From assembly GCA_947497315.1 (NCBI GenBank), contig CANMFX010000003.1, positions 372,001-436,000 of the forward strand: 64,000 bases of DNA, read 5' to 3'. The notes beneath the pieces are model-generated. The model was not told where the DNA came from, did no database searches, and saw only the letters and a program-made list of their open reading frames with translations. A program made the position numbers and the translations under genes. Positions 45,568 through 55,069 of this stretch are shown piece after piece (position 1 is the first letter of the stretch; each line of letters starts with the position of its first letter). Origin of the DNA: an uncultured Sphingomonadaceae bacterium (GTDB lineage: Bacteria > Pseudomonadota > Alphaproteobacteria > Sphingomonadales > Sphingomonadaceae).

Positions 45568-48290
45568 TCAAAGGCCTGCCTGAACCGACGAGTTTGAAAG
45601 ACGCTATGAAGCGTGCGCAGGACCATGCGCCTTATCTGTGCATGGCTATGGAAGTTCAACCGGAACTTACGGCGTGGCTGGATGGAGAGGATTTGAAAGC
45701 TGCGTTCGCATTTGTAAAGGAAGCGGGCACCAATGCTGAAAATGTTCGCCAGAAGCTAAGGCGGGAGAAGCGGGCGCTGGCACTGACCTTGGCAATTGGC
45801 GATTTGGCGGGACAGTTAAGTTTGACGGATGTGGTCACGCAACTTTCGGATTTTGCTGACCGATCACTGGATGAGGCGTTAGCGGATATCTATGCTACCC
45901 GCTATCCGGATGCCGACGCCGCTGGTTTTGCTGTCATTGGTCTGGGAAAGCATGGCAGCCGGGAACTGAACTATTCATCCGATATTGATCCGATTTTTAT
46001 CTACAATCCGGAAAAAATCCCTACGCGTGGCCGCGAAGAACCAAGCGATGCCGCGCGCCGGATTGGTCAGCAATTGGTCGATGCGCTGAATACGCGGGAT
46101 GCCGATGGCTATGTTTTCCGCGTCGATATGCGGTTGCGCCCATCACCGGAAGTCAGTCCAGTCGCATTGCCCGTTGAAGCCGCGATCAGCTACTATGAAT
46201 CCAGCGCACTTGCTTGGGAGCAGGCGGCGTTTATTCGTTCGCGATTTGCGGCTGGTGATGCGGACTTGGGTCGTTATCTTCTGGAGACAATCAACCCGTT
46301 TATTTGGCGGCGTTCGCTGGACTATGGTGCTATTCGGAATATTGGCGCGGTTTCGGTGCAAATTCGCGACCATTATGCAGCTGGTCAAAAATTCGGGCTT
46401 GGCTATGATTTGAAGCGCGGGCGCGGCGGTATCCGGGAAGCCGAGTTTTACGCGCAAATGCACCAACTTATTTTTGGTGGACGGGAACCGGAGCTGCGGG
46501 TGCCAGCGACGCGAGATGCGTTAAGCGCATTGGCGGACGCGGGAAGGATCAAAGCGGACAAGGCCTCGATATTGTCTGAGTCCTATGAACTATATCGCGT
46601 CATCGAACATCGCCTGCAGATGGTCAATGACCAGCAAACCCATAGCCTACCTGATGATGAGGCTGGGATGGACCGAGTGGCGAAGCTTCATGGATTGGAT
46701 CAGGGCATTGATTTGTTGGCTCTGCTGGAACCATCTGTCGAGGCGGTTGGCGCGATTTATGATCAATTGATTGATTCCGACGACAGCGATGTGTTGCCGC
46801 AAGCCGATCAGGCTTTGGTGGCAGCGCTGGAAAAAAGAGGTGTCGCGCAAACCGGTATTTTCGCCGATAAAATCAAGCGGTGGCGCAGTGGCAAAGTCAC
46901 GGCGCTGAGAAGCCCCGCGGCTGTGGAGTCTTTCGAAGCCGTATTGCCGGATATGATTGAGGCTATTGCCGGATCGCCGGACCCGCAGCAGGCTCTTATT
47001 CGACTGGACAGCCTGATTGACAAATTGCCGACCGCAATCAACTTCTTTCGTATGCTGGAGGCTCGCCCGGGGCTTCGGGATATGCTCAGCCGCATTTTGA
47101 GTCATGCGCCGGTTCTGGCTGACGAATTGTCCCGCAGAACCGAATTGTTTGAAGGATTGATCGATACAACCGCCTTAGATCTGCCGCCGTCTGTTGATGA
47201 GCTGGCAGAGCAATTTGCCCGCCGCGAAGATGGTGATGACTATCAGATGCTGCTCGACAGGGTGCGGGCGCGGGTAGGGGAAAAGCGCTTTGCTTTGGGT
47301 ACCCAGCTTATCGAATCCCGCCACGATCCGCTTGCGATAGCTGCTGGATATGCCCGTGTTGCAGAAGCCGCAATCCGGGTGCTCACCGATGCTACTATAT
47401 CGGAATTTGAAGAAGCTCATGGTAAGATAGAAGGCAGCGAAATACTGGTGCTTGCGCTGGGCCGTCTGGGTGGGGAAGCATTGACTCATGCCTCTGACTT
47501 GGACCTGGTTTTTCTGTTTACAGGAGATCACAGCGCGGAGTCCGACGGTCGGCGACCCTTGGGCGGAACGCAATATTTTAACAGGCTCGCGCAGCGTATC
47601 GTTGCTGCACTATCCGTACCCACCGCGGCAGGACCGCTTTATGAAGCGGACACACGCCTGCGGCCCTCCGGAACGCAAGGCCCAATGGCTGTAACAATCG
47701 AAAGTTTCTATAAATATCAAAAGGAAAATGCCTGGACTTGGGAGCATATGGCACTAACGAGAGCCCGTCCTGTCTATGGTAGCGCAGCGGCCTGCGATCA
47801 GTTGCAGGACCAGATCGTAACCATTTTACAGAAAGAGCGAGAGCCGGAAACGTTGCGCAAGGCTGTGCGCAAAATGCGATTGGATATTGTCGAACACAAG
47901 CCCCCCAAAGGACCGCTGGATACCAAGCTTATGGAGGGTGGTCTGGTGGACTGGGAATTTATCATTCATTTCCTTCAACTCAAAACCGGAGAGGCCCTGC
48001 ATCCGCAATTGGGATTGGCTGCTCGCGGGTTGGTTGTTGGCGGACATTTGAACGAAAATATGATTGCCACTCATGAACTGATGACCCGTTTGCTTGTGGC
48101 TTTGCGATTAATGTCGCCGACCTGCGACTATCCGCCGGAGACAAGCCGTGAGTTGATTGCGAAAGCGGCAGGTCAGAAAAACTGGGATGCCCTTTTGAAC
48201 GGGTATGACGCGGCCCGGCAATGCGTTATTGAAGAATGGAATCGACACTTGCGGCCGGACCCCCATGAAATTTTAGGAGACATAATATGA
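45564..48290 (+). CDS. glnE: Bifunctional glutamine synthetase adenylyltransferase/deadenylase
   Basis: Controls glutamine synthetase by adding and removing AMP on a tyrosine, in response to PII and glutamine. The 908-residue protein has two nucleotidyltransferase domains: the N-terminal deadenylase with [20 protein letters not shown] and the C-terminal adenylylase with [20 protein letters not shown], each with the Asp-x-Asp pair. Between them is the helical regulatory linker. Size is about 40 residues short of the E. coli enzyme, normal for the class. It overlaps tgt and bcp by four bases each. Confidence 0.95.
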   Translation: MIKGLPEPTSLKDAMKRAQDHAPYLCMAMEVQPELTAWLDGEDLKAAFAFVKEAGTNAENVRQKLRREKRALALTLAIGDLAGQLSLTDVVTQLSDFADRSLDEALADIYATRYPDADAAGFAVIGLGKHGSRELNYSSDIDPIFIYNPEKIPTRGREEPSDAARRIGQQLVDALNTRDADGYVFRVDMRLRPSPEVSPVALPVEAAISYYESSALAWEQAAFIRSRFAAGDADLGRYLLETINPFIWRRSLDYGAIRNIGAVSVQIRDHYAAGQKFGLGYDLKRGRGGIREAEFYAQMHQLIFGGREPELRVPATRDALSALADAGRIKADKASILSESYELYRVIEHRLQMVNDQQTHSLPDDEAGMDRVAKLHGLDQGIDLLALLEPSVEAVGAIYDQLIDSDDSDVLPQADQALVAALEKRGVAQTGIFADKIKRWRSGKVTALRSPAAVESFEAVLPDMIEAIAGSPDPQQALIRLDSLIDKLPTAINFFRMLEARPGLRDMLSRILSHAPVLADELSRRTELFEGLIDTTALDLPPSVDELAEQFARREDGDDYQMLLDRVRARVGEKRFALGTQLIESRHDPLAIAAGYARVAEAAIRVLTDATISEFEEAHGKIEGSEILVLALGRLGGEALTHASDLDLVFLFTGDHSAESDGRRPLGGTQYFNRLAQRIVAALSVPTAAGPLYEADTRLRPSGTQGPMAVTIESFYKYQKENAWTWEHMALTRARPVYGSAAACDQLQDQIVTILQKEREPETLRKAVRKMRLDIVEHKPPKGPLDTKLMEGGLVDWEFIIHFLQLKTGEALHPQLGLAARGLVVGGHLNENMIATHELMTRLLVALRLMSPTCDYPPETSRELIAKAAGQKNWDALLNGYDAARQCVIEEWNRHLRPDPHEILGDII

Positions 48291-48748
48291 TAGAAGCTGG
48301 TGAGCAGATGCCCGACATGGATTTGACTGCGCCTGATGGCGGCACGGTGAAACTATCTGACTATCACGGGAAGAAGCTGGTGCTGTTTTTTTACCCCAAG
48401 GCCAGCACGCCGGGATGTACAACTGAGTCAAAAGACTTTTCCGCTTTGTTGCGGGAATTTGAAAAAGCAGGCGCCGCAGTGCTTGGTATGTCCGCAGACA
48501 GTCCAAAACGTCAGCAGAATTTCATCAATAAGCAGGAACTGACCGTTGATATCGCGTCCGACGAAAGCACCGAGTTTCTTGAGAAAATCGGTGTTTGGGC
48601 GGAAAAGAAAATGTACGGTAAAACCTATATGGGCATTATTCGCTCGACCTTTCTGATCGGACCGGATGGCAAGGTTTTGCAGTCTTGGCCGAAAGTAAAG
48701 GTTAAAGGGCATGCCGAAGAAGTGCTCGCGGCAGTGCAGGCCGTCTAG
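48287..48748 (+). CDS. bcp: Thioredoxin-dependent thiol peroxidase (Bcp/PrxQ)
   Basis: A 153-residue peroxiredoxin that reduces hydroperoxides. The peroxidatic Cys44 is in YPKASTPGCTTESKDF; the resolving cysteine found five residues later in E. coli Bcp is Lys here, so it must be a 1-Cys type enzyme or use another thiol. LGMSADSPKRQQNFI and STFLIGPDGKV are standard. The start is coupled to glnE (ATGA) with AGGAG nine bases before it. Confidence 0.93.
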   Translation: MIEAGEQMPDMDLTAPDGGTVKLSDYHGKKLVLFFYPKASTPGCTTESKDFSALLREFEKAGAAVLGMSADSPKRQQNFINKQELTVDIASDESTEFLEKIGVWAEKKMYGKTYMGIIRSTFLIGPDGKVLQSWPKVKVKGHAEEVLAAVQAV

Positions 48749-48759
48749 GGATCCCGAGC

Positions 48760-49569
48760 TTGAACATTGCAACAGCCATGAAGCCATCGGTGGGCGAAAC
48801 TGTGCGGCACGTGCTCATGACGGCGGACCCAGCCGCAAAGGTCATGGCCGCTCGCCATGCCACCAGAGAATGGCGTCATGGAAGGTTGGAGCCGGATTTT
48901 GGTGTATCAATGCCTGACGTGCCAGCCCGGCCCAGTCGGCCTGAACTGCTTCGGCCGGGCCAGATGCCGCGGCGAGGCAAGGGAACATCGGTGACCAAGC
49001 GCATCGCGCTGATCCACGCTTTGGCCCATATCGAATTTGTCGCGATTGATCTGGCCTTTGACATGATCGGTCGATTTGGAGCCGAATTTCCGGGTGAATT
49101 TGCTGACAACTGGTTTCGTGTCGGCGCTGAAGAAGCCATGCATTTTGTACTTTTGGACCGGCGATTGCGCGAAATGGGCAGTTATTATGGCGATCTGCCG
49201 GCTCATGACGGCCTTTGGGATACTGCAAAAGAGACAGCCTATGATGCTTCCGCAAGGCTTGCGATCGTCCCGATGGTTCTGGAGGCGCGTGGTTTGGATA
49301 TCACGTTAGACACCGTCGAACGCTTCAAGACACAGGGTGATCCGCTGACCGCGAAAGTATTGAACCGTATTTATCACGACGAGATAAATCACGTCTTTTT
49401 TGGAACAAAATGGTTTGAATATTGCTGCGAACGGCAAAAAACCGACCCTCATCGCCACTGGAAAAATCTTGTAAAAACTCACTTCAGAGGCGGTTTGAAG
49501 CCTCCATTCAACGACTCAGCGCGCCTTGCAGCCGGTTTAACCCAAGAATATTATCTTGGTATTGAATAA
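48760..49569 (+). CDS. DUF455 ferritin-like protein
   Basis: A 269-residue member of the DUF455 family, a ferritin-like helical bundle. IEFVAIDLAFDMIGRFG, RVGAEEAMHFVLLDRRL and RIYHDEINHVFFGTKWFE carry the repeated E and ExxH metal ligands of a di-iron centre. It follows the peroxidase by 11 bases, so a role in oxidative stress is plausible but unproven. The TTG at 48760 has AGGG nine bases before it; the ATG at 48778 has none. Confidence 0.85.
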   Translation: MNIATAMKPSVGETVRHVLMTADPAAKVMAARHATREWRHGRLEPDFGVSMPDVPARPSRPELLRPGQMPRRGKGTSVTKRIALIHALAHIEFVAIDLAFDMIGRFGAEFPGEFADNWFRVGAEEAMHFVLLDRRLREMGSYYGDLPAHDGLWDTAKETAYDASARLAIVPMVLEARGLDITLDTVERFKTQGDPLTAKVLNRIYHDEINHVFFGTKWFEYCCERQKTDPHRHWKNLVKTHFRGGLKPPFNDSARLAAGLTQEYYLGIE

Positions 49570-49679
49570 TTAACCAAAATAAACCTACTTCTGTCCTCAC
49601 AGGAACGGGGCAGACTTTCTGTCAAAAAATTAGAGCCGGGATGTATTTTTGGTTCGTAGTAGCAGGATTCGATCAGTTT

Positions 49680-50387
49680 ATGACCGATAGCGTAGTAGGT
49701 TTGTATCAAGGGGTTGTGAAAAAAGTCACAGCAGTTGCGATTTTGGGATCGGCAATAACTTTTTCTTCCACAGCAATGGCAGCCGAGGCGGCGGATGCGG
49801 ACTCGAGTCTTCCGCTTGATGTCCTCAAAGGCAAAACGGATGGCTCCGACAATGTCCTGGGTGAAGCAGATCCGGCCTTTCGGCTCCTTTTTAACAAATG
49901 GTCTGGTCAAGGCAAAAAACAACCCGTCAAACTAACCATTCCTTCCCGCAAACCCGTTGAAAATTATCGATTAACCAGTTCTTTTGGTTTCCGGTCTGAT
50001 CCCTTCAAAGGTCGCCGCGCTCGCCATAAAGGTATTGATATGGCTGGACCAGTGGGTACGCCAATCTATGCAACAGCTGACGGTATTGTCGGCCGCTCCC
50101 AATGGGTTCGCGGTTATGGCAACTATATTGAAATTAATCACGGCAATGAAATTCAGACACGCTATGGTCACATGTCGCGACTGAATGTCAAAGCCAATGC
50201 CCGCGTAAAGAGCGGCGATCTTATCGGTTTTATGGGCTCTACCGGCCGCTCTACCGGTAGCCATCTGCACTATGAAGTGCGTATTGCGGGCGAAGCGGTT
50301 AACCCGGTCCCGTTCATGCAATCAAATGATTTCCTGCTGGCAGAAAAGGCGACGCCGGGCGTTGCACTTGGTGGCCCGGCCGAATAA
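49680..50387 (+). CDS. M23 family metallopeptidase (LytM/peptidoglycan endopeptidase type)
   Basis: A 235-residue exported protein with a signal sequence (KKVTAVAILGSAITFSSTAMA) and a C-terminal M23 domain. Zinc ligands are His116 and Asp120 in RHKGIDMAGPVG and the His195-x-His197 pair in GSHLHYEV; with these residues intact it should hydrolyse peptidoglycan cross-bridges rather than act as a dead activator. The start at 49680 gives a clean signal; an earlier ATG at 49641 is in frame. It is followed by a strong terminator. Confidence 0.87.
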   Translation: MTDSVVGLYQGVVKKVTAVAILGSAITFSSTAMAAEAADADSSLPLDVLKGKTDGSDNVLGEADPAFRLLFNKWSGQGKKQPVKLTIPSRKPVENYRLTSSFGFRSDPFKGRRARHKGIDMAGPVGTPIYATADGIVGRSQWVRGYGNYIEINHGNEIQTRYGHMSRLNVKANARVKSGDLIGFMGSTGRSTGSHLHYEVRIAGEAVNPVPFMQSNDFLLAEKATPGVALGGPAE

Positions 50388-50424
50388 TTTCATTCCGATA
50401 CACCTTTGGGAGAGGGTGCCTAAG

Positions 50425-50463
50425 AGGGCTGGTGACGCTGAAACGCTTACCGGCCCTTTTTAA
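50425..50463 (+). terminator. Rho-independent terminator after the M23 gene
   Basis: AGGGCTGGT (50425-50433) pairs with ACCGGCCCT (50449-50457), one G-U type mismatch, followed by TTTTTAA. The loop contains a second small hairpin. Confidence 0.85.
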
Positions 50464-50511
50464 TTGCCAGCTTCTTTTGACAGTGAGCTATGCAATCCCT
50501 ATCTTAAGATC

Positions 50512-50865
50512 ATGACCCAAACAGCAGAACAAACCCCTTCCCAGGACATCATCCTGACCCCCAACGCGGCTAAGCGTGTGGCTGCTATTGCCGATAAGCA
50601 AGAGAAACCGGCGATATTGCGTCTGGCGGTGGAAGGTGGCGGTTGTTCGGGCTTTCAATATCGTTTTGGCTTGGCTGAAGAAATTGAGTCTGATGATGTT
50701 GCTGTTCAGGAATCCGGTGTGACGCTGGTCGTCGATGAAATCAGCCTTGATCTCGTTCGCGGAAGTGCAGTCGATTTTGTCGAATCCTTGGGTGGCAGTG
50801 CGTTTCAAGTGACAAACCCCAACGCAGCTTCCGGCTGCGGTTGCGGTTCCAGCTTTTCTGTCTGA
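50512..50865 (+). CDS. erpA: Iron-sulfur assembly protein, ErpA/IscA type
   Basis: A 117-residue A-type carrier that passes Fe-S clusters to targets. The three cluster ligands are Cys45 in GGGCSGFQY and Cys109 and Cys111 in SGCGCGSSF, separated by the usual spacing. The alphaproteobacterial sequence fits ErpA best, though IscA and SufA are hard to separate. The ATG at 50512 matches the family start. Confidence 0.88.
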   Translation: MTQTAEQTPSQDIILTPNAAKRVAAIADKQEKPAILRLAVEGGGCSGFQYRFGLAEEIESDDVAVQESGVTLVVDEISLDLVRGSAVDFVESLGGSAFQVTNPNAASGCGCGSSFSV

Positions 50866-50876
50866 TTGCTGCATCG

Positions 50877-51665
50877 GTGAGAGTAGCCAGTTTTAACATT
50901 AACGGCATAAAAGCACGCCTGCCACGCTTGCTCGAATGGCTCGAAGAGACCAAACCGGATGTTGCCTGTTTGCAGGAAATCAAAACGCAAGATGAGGGCT
51001 TTCCAGCGGCGGAATTTGAGAAAATTGGTTATGGTGCCATCTGGCACGGCCAAAAGAGCTTTAACGGTGTGGCCATATTGACCCGGGATCAACAACCCGA
51101 AGAGATCAAACGCGGCCTTGATGGCGAACCGGAAGACGAACATAGTCGTTACCTTGAAGCCAATGTGAAGAGTGCGGATGGCGAAACAGTGCGCGTGGCT
51201 AGTATTTACCTACCTAATGGCAATCCGCAGCCGGGTCCCAAATTCGATTTCAAACTACGTTGGATGAAACGTTTGCGTAATCGTGCGACTGAAATCTGGC
51301 AGGAGGAAATTCCTGCGGTCCTGGCAGGTGATTACAATGTTATTCCGCGCGATAATGACGTGTTTTCGGTTAAGGCGATGGAAAATGACGCCTTGATGCA
51401 GCCGGAAAGTCGGCAGGCCTATCAGCGGATCGTTAATGACGGCTGGACGGATGCGCTGGGTGTTACCTATCCTGCAGGCAATATCTGGACCTATTGGGAC
51501 TATCGCAGCGGTGGTTGGCAGCGCGATCAGGGTTTCCGGATTGATCACCTGTTGCTCAGCCCTTCGGCTGCTGATCAGCTTACCCGTTGCGGCGTTGATA
51601 AAGAACATCGCGGGCGGGAAAAAGCCAGCGATCATGCGCCAACATGGGTTGAACTCGACATCTGA
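50877..51665 (+). CDS. xthA: Exodeoxyribonuclease III
   Basis: AP endonuclease and 3' repair nuclease. The 262-residue protein has VASFNINGIKARL, CLQEIKTQ (metal-binding Glu), the VLAGDYNV catalytic Asp-Asn pair, DYRSGGWQRDQGFRIDHLL and the terminal SDHAPTW His. The GTG at 50877 is used because it begins the conserved MRVASFN start; the following alpha/beta-hydrolase gene overlaps its stop (TGATG). Confidence 0.94.
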   Translation: MRVASFNINGIKARLPRLLEWLEETKPDVACLQEIKTQDEGFPAAEFEKIGYGAIWHGQKSFNGVAILTRDQQPEEIKRGLDGEPEDEHSRYLEANVKSADGETVRVASIYLPNGNPQPGPKFDFKLRWMKRLRNRATEIWQEEIPAVLAGDYNVIPRDNDVFSVKAMENDALMQPESRQAYQRIVNDGWTDALGVTYPAGNIWTYWDYRSGGWQRDQGFRIDHLLLSPSAADQLTRCGVDKEHRGREKASDHAPTWVELDI

Positions 51666-52480
51666 TGCGCGCCTTGCTGGCTAGTCTGGCCATTTCTGCG
51701 GGGCTCTATTTTGCAATCGTGGCATTGGCTTACAGTTTCCAGCGTGATCTGCTCTATTTTCCTAGTCAAACCGTACTTTCAGAAAAACAATTGGAGGAGG
51801 CGGGCTTTGAAGCTGTCAAAATAGCATCAGAAGGTGCCGCCGAACTATCGTCCCTGTGGCGCCCTCCTGCCGATCAGACGAAACCGGTTATCATTCACTT
51901 CCATGGCAATGCCGGCTCGCTAGCAGTGCGCTTGCCCATTTATCAGGCCATGGCGCAAGATGGCGCAGGCGTGCTGGCTGTCGGATACCCGGGTTATGGC
52001 GGTAATCCCGGCGCGCCGAGTGAAGAAGCCTTCTACAAGGCGGCACAGGCTCATTATGACTGGTTGCTCGTCCAGGGCTATGGTGCTGACCGGATTGTCA
52101 TTGCAGCTCAGTCTCTGGGAACCGGTGTGGCGATATGGCTGGCATCTCGTAACGACGCTTCCGGTCTGATTTTGGAAGCGGCCTATACCGGCATGGATGA
52201 GATGGCCCAGCGACAATTCCCGATCCTCCCAGCGAAACTGCTGATAAAGGACCGTTATCGTTCGATCGAGCGGATAGACCAAATTGATATGCCGCTAATC
52301 TGGATACATGGCACGAATGATGAACTGATACCCTTTGAGATGGGACAACGACTATTTGACGCTGCCAAGGAGCCCAAAATCGCACAGCCGATTAAAAATG
52401 GTGGGCATAATGATCTTTGGATGCGCGGGATTGACGCAATCGTGCGTGATGGAGCCCAGCGTTTTGTGTCCGGAGGCTAA
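51665..52480 (+). CDS. Alpha/beta hydrolase, membrane-anchored
   Basis: A 271-residue hydrolase with an N-terminal membrane helix or uncleaved signal (LLASLAISAGLYFAIVALAYS) and an ABHD13/Bem46-like catalytic domain: VIIHFHGNAGS, VGYPGYGGNPG, nucleophile elbow AAQSLGTG, and the late HGTNDELIP and GGHNDLW for Asp and His. Substrate unknown. It is coupled to xthA and converges on the serine hydrolase gene with a four-base overlap. Confidence 0.85.
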   Translation: MRALLASLAISAGLYFAIVALAYSFQRDLLYFPSQTVLSEKQLEEAGFEAVKIASEGAAELSSLWRPPADQTKPVIIHFHGNAGSLAVRLPIYQAMAQDGAGVLAVGYPGYGGNPGAPSEEAFYKAAQAHYDWLLVQGYGADRIVIAAQSLGTGVAIWLASRNDASGLILEAAYTGMDEMAQRQFPILPAKLLIKDRYRSIERIDQIDMPLIWIHGTNDELIPFEMGQRLFDAAKEPKIAQPIKNGGHNDLWMRGIDAIVRDGAQRFVSGG

Positions 52481-53643
52481 CTTTCTGGCTGAGGAGTTGA
52501 TGCCCTCTGCCACTCCCGCAACATGTTATAGGCCACGGCGCTGGCCGGACCGTCACCCGTCAGCGCAACGGCGGCATATTGGAGTGATGCCGGGTCGATC
52601 ATTACGAAAGCTTTTATCCCCGGCATTCCGCCGGCGTGGCCAATCCAGATAGCCGGTTCACCGTCAGGCCCCGGTGCTCGCATGGCCATGACGCCGAGCC
52701 CGTAAAACATGTTCTTGTCAAACATAGGGTAAAGGGTCGAAAACATTACATCGCGCGTGTCAGAGCTAACCAGATCCCCATTTAGAAATGCGCGCCAGAA
52801 AAGAACCATGTCTGAAGATGTTGCAGCCATTGGTCCAGCCGCGCCGGGCGTACGGATATCAGACTTTTGGTCGCCACTTGGTCGAGGTTTTGCAACATCC
52901 AATAAATTATCACCTATCGTGACCATATAACTGTTTTTAAGACCAATTTTATCGATGATCTTGTTCTGAATAACGTCTGATAACGGTTGTCCATAAACCT
53001 GTTCCGCAATTTCACCGAGAAACAGATAGCCGGTGTTGGAGTAACGCCAATATTGTCCTGGACAGAAAAGCGGGCCGTGTTTTTTGAGGATTCTGATATT
53101 GTCTTTCAGGCTGAGCGCTGCTGGCTGGTTTTTGGTGGCGTCCTGATCTTCATTTGCACTGTAAAGGCCGGAGGTGTGATTGAGCAGCATTCTGACAGTG
53201 ATCAAGTCGCCATTGGGCACGCCATCAATCCAGTTAGACAGTTTGTCGTCCAGTGACAGGCGGCCATTTTCGACCAGTTGCATAATAACTATGGCAGTAA
53301 AGCTCTTGCCGACACTGGCCCAATAATGGAGTTTCTCGGAGCCTTGCAAACCTTGTGTTTTGGTCCAGATGGAGCCAGTTTGATCGGCCAGCGCAACAGT
53401 CAAGCTGGTTGCTTTGGACTTTGTCAGCATGTCCGTGAACAGGGCTGCAAAAGCGTCTTGGTCCGTTGGCGCTTGCCTTGGAGATGCTGCAACCATGGTT
53501 GGTATCGCCACCGAAATCGCAGCTTGGCCCACATATTTTATTTCGGCGGAGCATTTTTCTGGTTTTTTTGCAAAAACCTGAATGGGCAGGGCTACTAACG
53601 TAGCGGCTAGAACAAGGCGAGAAGCAGCTTTGAAAGCAATCAT
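52477..53643 (-). CDS. Exported serine hydrolase, class C beta-lactamase fold
   Basis: A 388-residue periplasmic enzyme of the beta-lactamase/transpeptidase-like group. Signal peptide MIAFKAASRLVLAATLVALP. The active-site motifs are SxxK at Ser110 (ASVGKSF), YxN at Tyr201 (YSN) and the HAGGMPG block that stands for KTG, all complete. The group includes AmpC-type lactamases, EstB-like esterases and peptidases; the HAG third motif favours esterase or D-peptidase activity over lactamase. Unknown substrate. Confidence 0.85.
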   Translation of the reverse strand: MIAFKAASRLVLAATLVALPIQVFAKKPEKCSAEIKYVGQAAISVAIPTMVAASPRQAPTDQDAFAALFTDMLTKSKATSLTVALADQTGSIWTKTQGLQGSEKLHYWASVGKSFTAIVIMQLVENGRLSLDDKLSNWIDGVPNGDLITVRMLLNHTSGLYSANEDQDATKNQPAALSLKDNIRILKKHGPLFCPGQYWRYSNTGYLFLGEIAEQVYGQPLSDVIQNKIIDKIGLKNSYMVTIGDNLLDVAKPRPSGDQKSDIRTPGAAGPMAATSSDMVLFWRAFLNGDLVSSDTRDVMFSTLYPMFDKNMFYGLGVMAMRAPGPDGEPAIWIGHAGGMPGIKAFVMIDPASLQYAAVALTGDGPASAVAYNMLREWQRASTPQPES

Positions 53644-53724
53644 ATGATTTTCTCTTGAAAAAAGCGGGGCAGAGCTGCTTTGATGCCTAATATGATTGGG
53701 CTGAAACCGGGATGAATGGGCCAG

Positions 53725-54879
53725 TTAAATTGCTTTCTCGTAAAGTGTATAGACCCGATTGATCTTGGACTCGATGGCATCGGCAATCGCCACCATCCCC
53801 TTATTGTCATCCAATATCCATCCGATTTCCCCGCGCGTCGCGCCATAGTTGGCAACGGCTTCCCGGCGGATATATTCGATCATCATAAATGCCATTTGAC
53901 TGGCCATCCGGCTGTTTTGCAAATCCTTGACGACACCCATTAGCGGTACGCGCATGGTCGGCGACGTCGGAAATTTAAGCCACCAAAGGAGTTTGGCCCA
54001 GTTGAACGGCAGCAAACTGCCTTTCATTTTTTTAATTCGGTCATTGAGGTCGGGTAACGACATCATAAAAGCTACCGGTTTGCCGTCCAGCTCAGCAATC
54101 ATGATCAGGTCTTCATATACAATCGGTTTCAATTTGACGCCAACATGGTCAATCTCATGATCTGTCAGCGGAACAAATCCCCAATTGTCCGACCAAGCAT
54201 CATTGAGGATATTCATGATGATTTTGGCATCGCGGTCAAAATGTCTCTTATCGACTTTGCGCAATCTCAGTTTGCCGCTGCGTTCTCCGGATTTCACAAT
54301 CCGCTCAATCAGCGGTGGGAAACCCTCTGTGATGGGTAAATCATACGTGATCAGTTCTTTTACGCTCTTGTAACCGTCTGCTTCAATCCAGCCTTGATAA
54401 TCTGCCTTATGATGCCCCATCATCACGGTCGGGCTATGATCATGACCCATGGTGAGCAGGCCGGGCTCGTCCCATACAGACAGGCTCATGGGGGCGATGA
54501 TGCGATGCATCCCTTGTTCTTTCAGCCATTTCTCCGCCGCCTTGATTAATGCTTTTGCCGTGGTTTCATTCTCTGCTTCCAGAAGACCCCAATTGCCGGT
54601 GCCGGGGCCCAGGCCCTTTTCGACAGGCTGTTCCAAGGCCAGATGATCGATATGCGCGCTAATCCGGCCGACGATTTTCCCGTCGTCTTCGGCGAGGAAA
54701 AGCTGAACCGTCGCATGTTCAAAAAAAGGGTTCTTTTTGGGAGTCAGAAGTGCGTAAACCTCAGATTTTAGAGGCGGTACCCAATGCGGATCATTTGCAT
54801 TTAAACGATAGGCCAGTTCGACAAAGCTTTTGAGCTGGGCCTTGGTGGTAACGGGTTTTATGATTATATGCGACGACAC
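53725..54879 (-). CDS. GNAT-like acyltransferase, candidate bacterial ceramide synthase (bCerS)
   Basis: A 384-residue protein of the GNAT superfamily with two domains. The N-terminal part (WVPPLKSEVYALL, PKKNPFFEHATVQLFLAEDDGKIVGRISAHID) and the stretches GPGTGNWGLLEAEN, IIAPMSLSVWDEPGLL and HDHSPTVMMGHHKADY are typical of a family found near sphingolipid genes in Caulobacter and sphingomonads; the Caulobacter member was shown to N-acylate the long-chain base or its keto form. Its place 8.6 kb from spt supports that role, but neither the acyl donor nor the sphingoid preference can be seen. The start is uncertain: GTG codons at 54879, 54894 and 54915 are in frame; the first of these gives the best-conserved N-terminus. 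Confidence 0.65.
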   Translation of the reverse strand: MSSHIIIKPVTTKAQLKSFVELAYRLNANDPHWVPPLKSEVYALLTPKKNPFFEHATVQLFLAEDDGKIVGRISAHIDHLALEQPVEKGLGPGTGNWGLLEAENETTAKALIKAAEKWLKEQGMHRIIAPMSLSVWDEPGLLTMGHDHSPTVMMGHHKADYQGWIEADGYKSVKELITYDLPITEGFPPLIERIVKSGERSGKLRLRKVDKRHFDRDAKIIMNILNDAWSDNWGFVPLTDHEIDHVGVKLKPIVYEDLIMIAELDGKPVAFMMSLPDLNDRIKKMKGSLLPFNWAKLLWWLKFPTSPTMRVPLMGVVKDLQNSRMASQMAFMMIEYIRREAVANYGATRGEIGWILDDNKGMVAIADAIESKINRVYTLYEKAI

Positions 54880-54887
54880 TGTAATTA

Positions 54888-54915
54888 TTTGCACCTTTTG
54901 CGTGATAATTTGCAC
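54888..54915 (-). repeat. Tandem 21-bp-period repeat at the start of the ceramide-synthase-like gene
   Basis: GTGCAAATTATCACG and GTGCAAATAATTACA stand in direct repeat with a 21-bp period, giving TTTGCAC on the plus strand at 54888-54894 and 54909-54915. Two helical turns apart, they could be tandem protein-binding sites; each also contains an in-frame GTG, which makes the start codon ambiguous. Confidence 0.45.
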
Positions 54916-55069
54916 TTAGCTTTGCCATGCTGTGGCGTTATTCAGACCAGCATGTCAAGCGCTTGGGCCTGTCTCGCCTGTGTTGAAGGCCGGAGCGAGA
55001 AACCATAGCAATGCCATCATCTCGCCATGATGTACTGCTGTAGGCATCACATTACGAAGACAGGATATT

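Noticed and set aside
52477-53643. Calling the serine hydrolase a beta-lactamase
   Set aside because: SxxK and YxN motifs are shared by esterases and D-peptidases, and the third motif is HAG instead of KTG.
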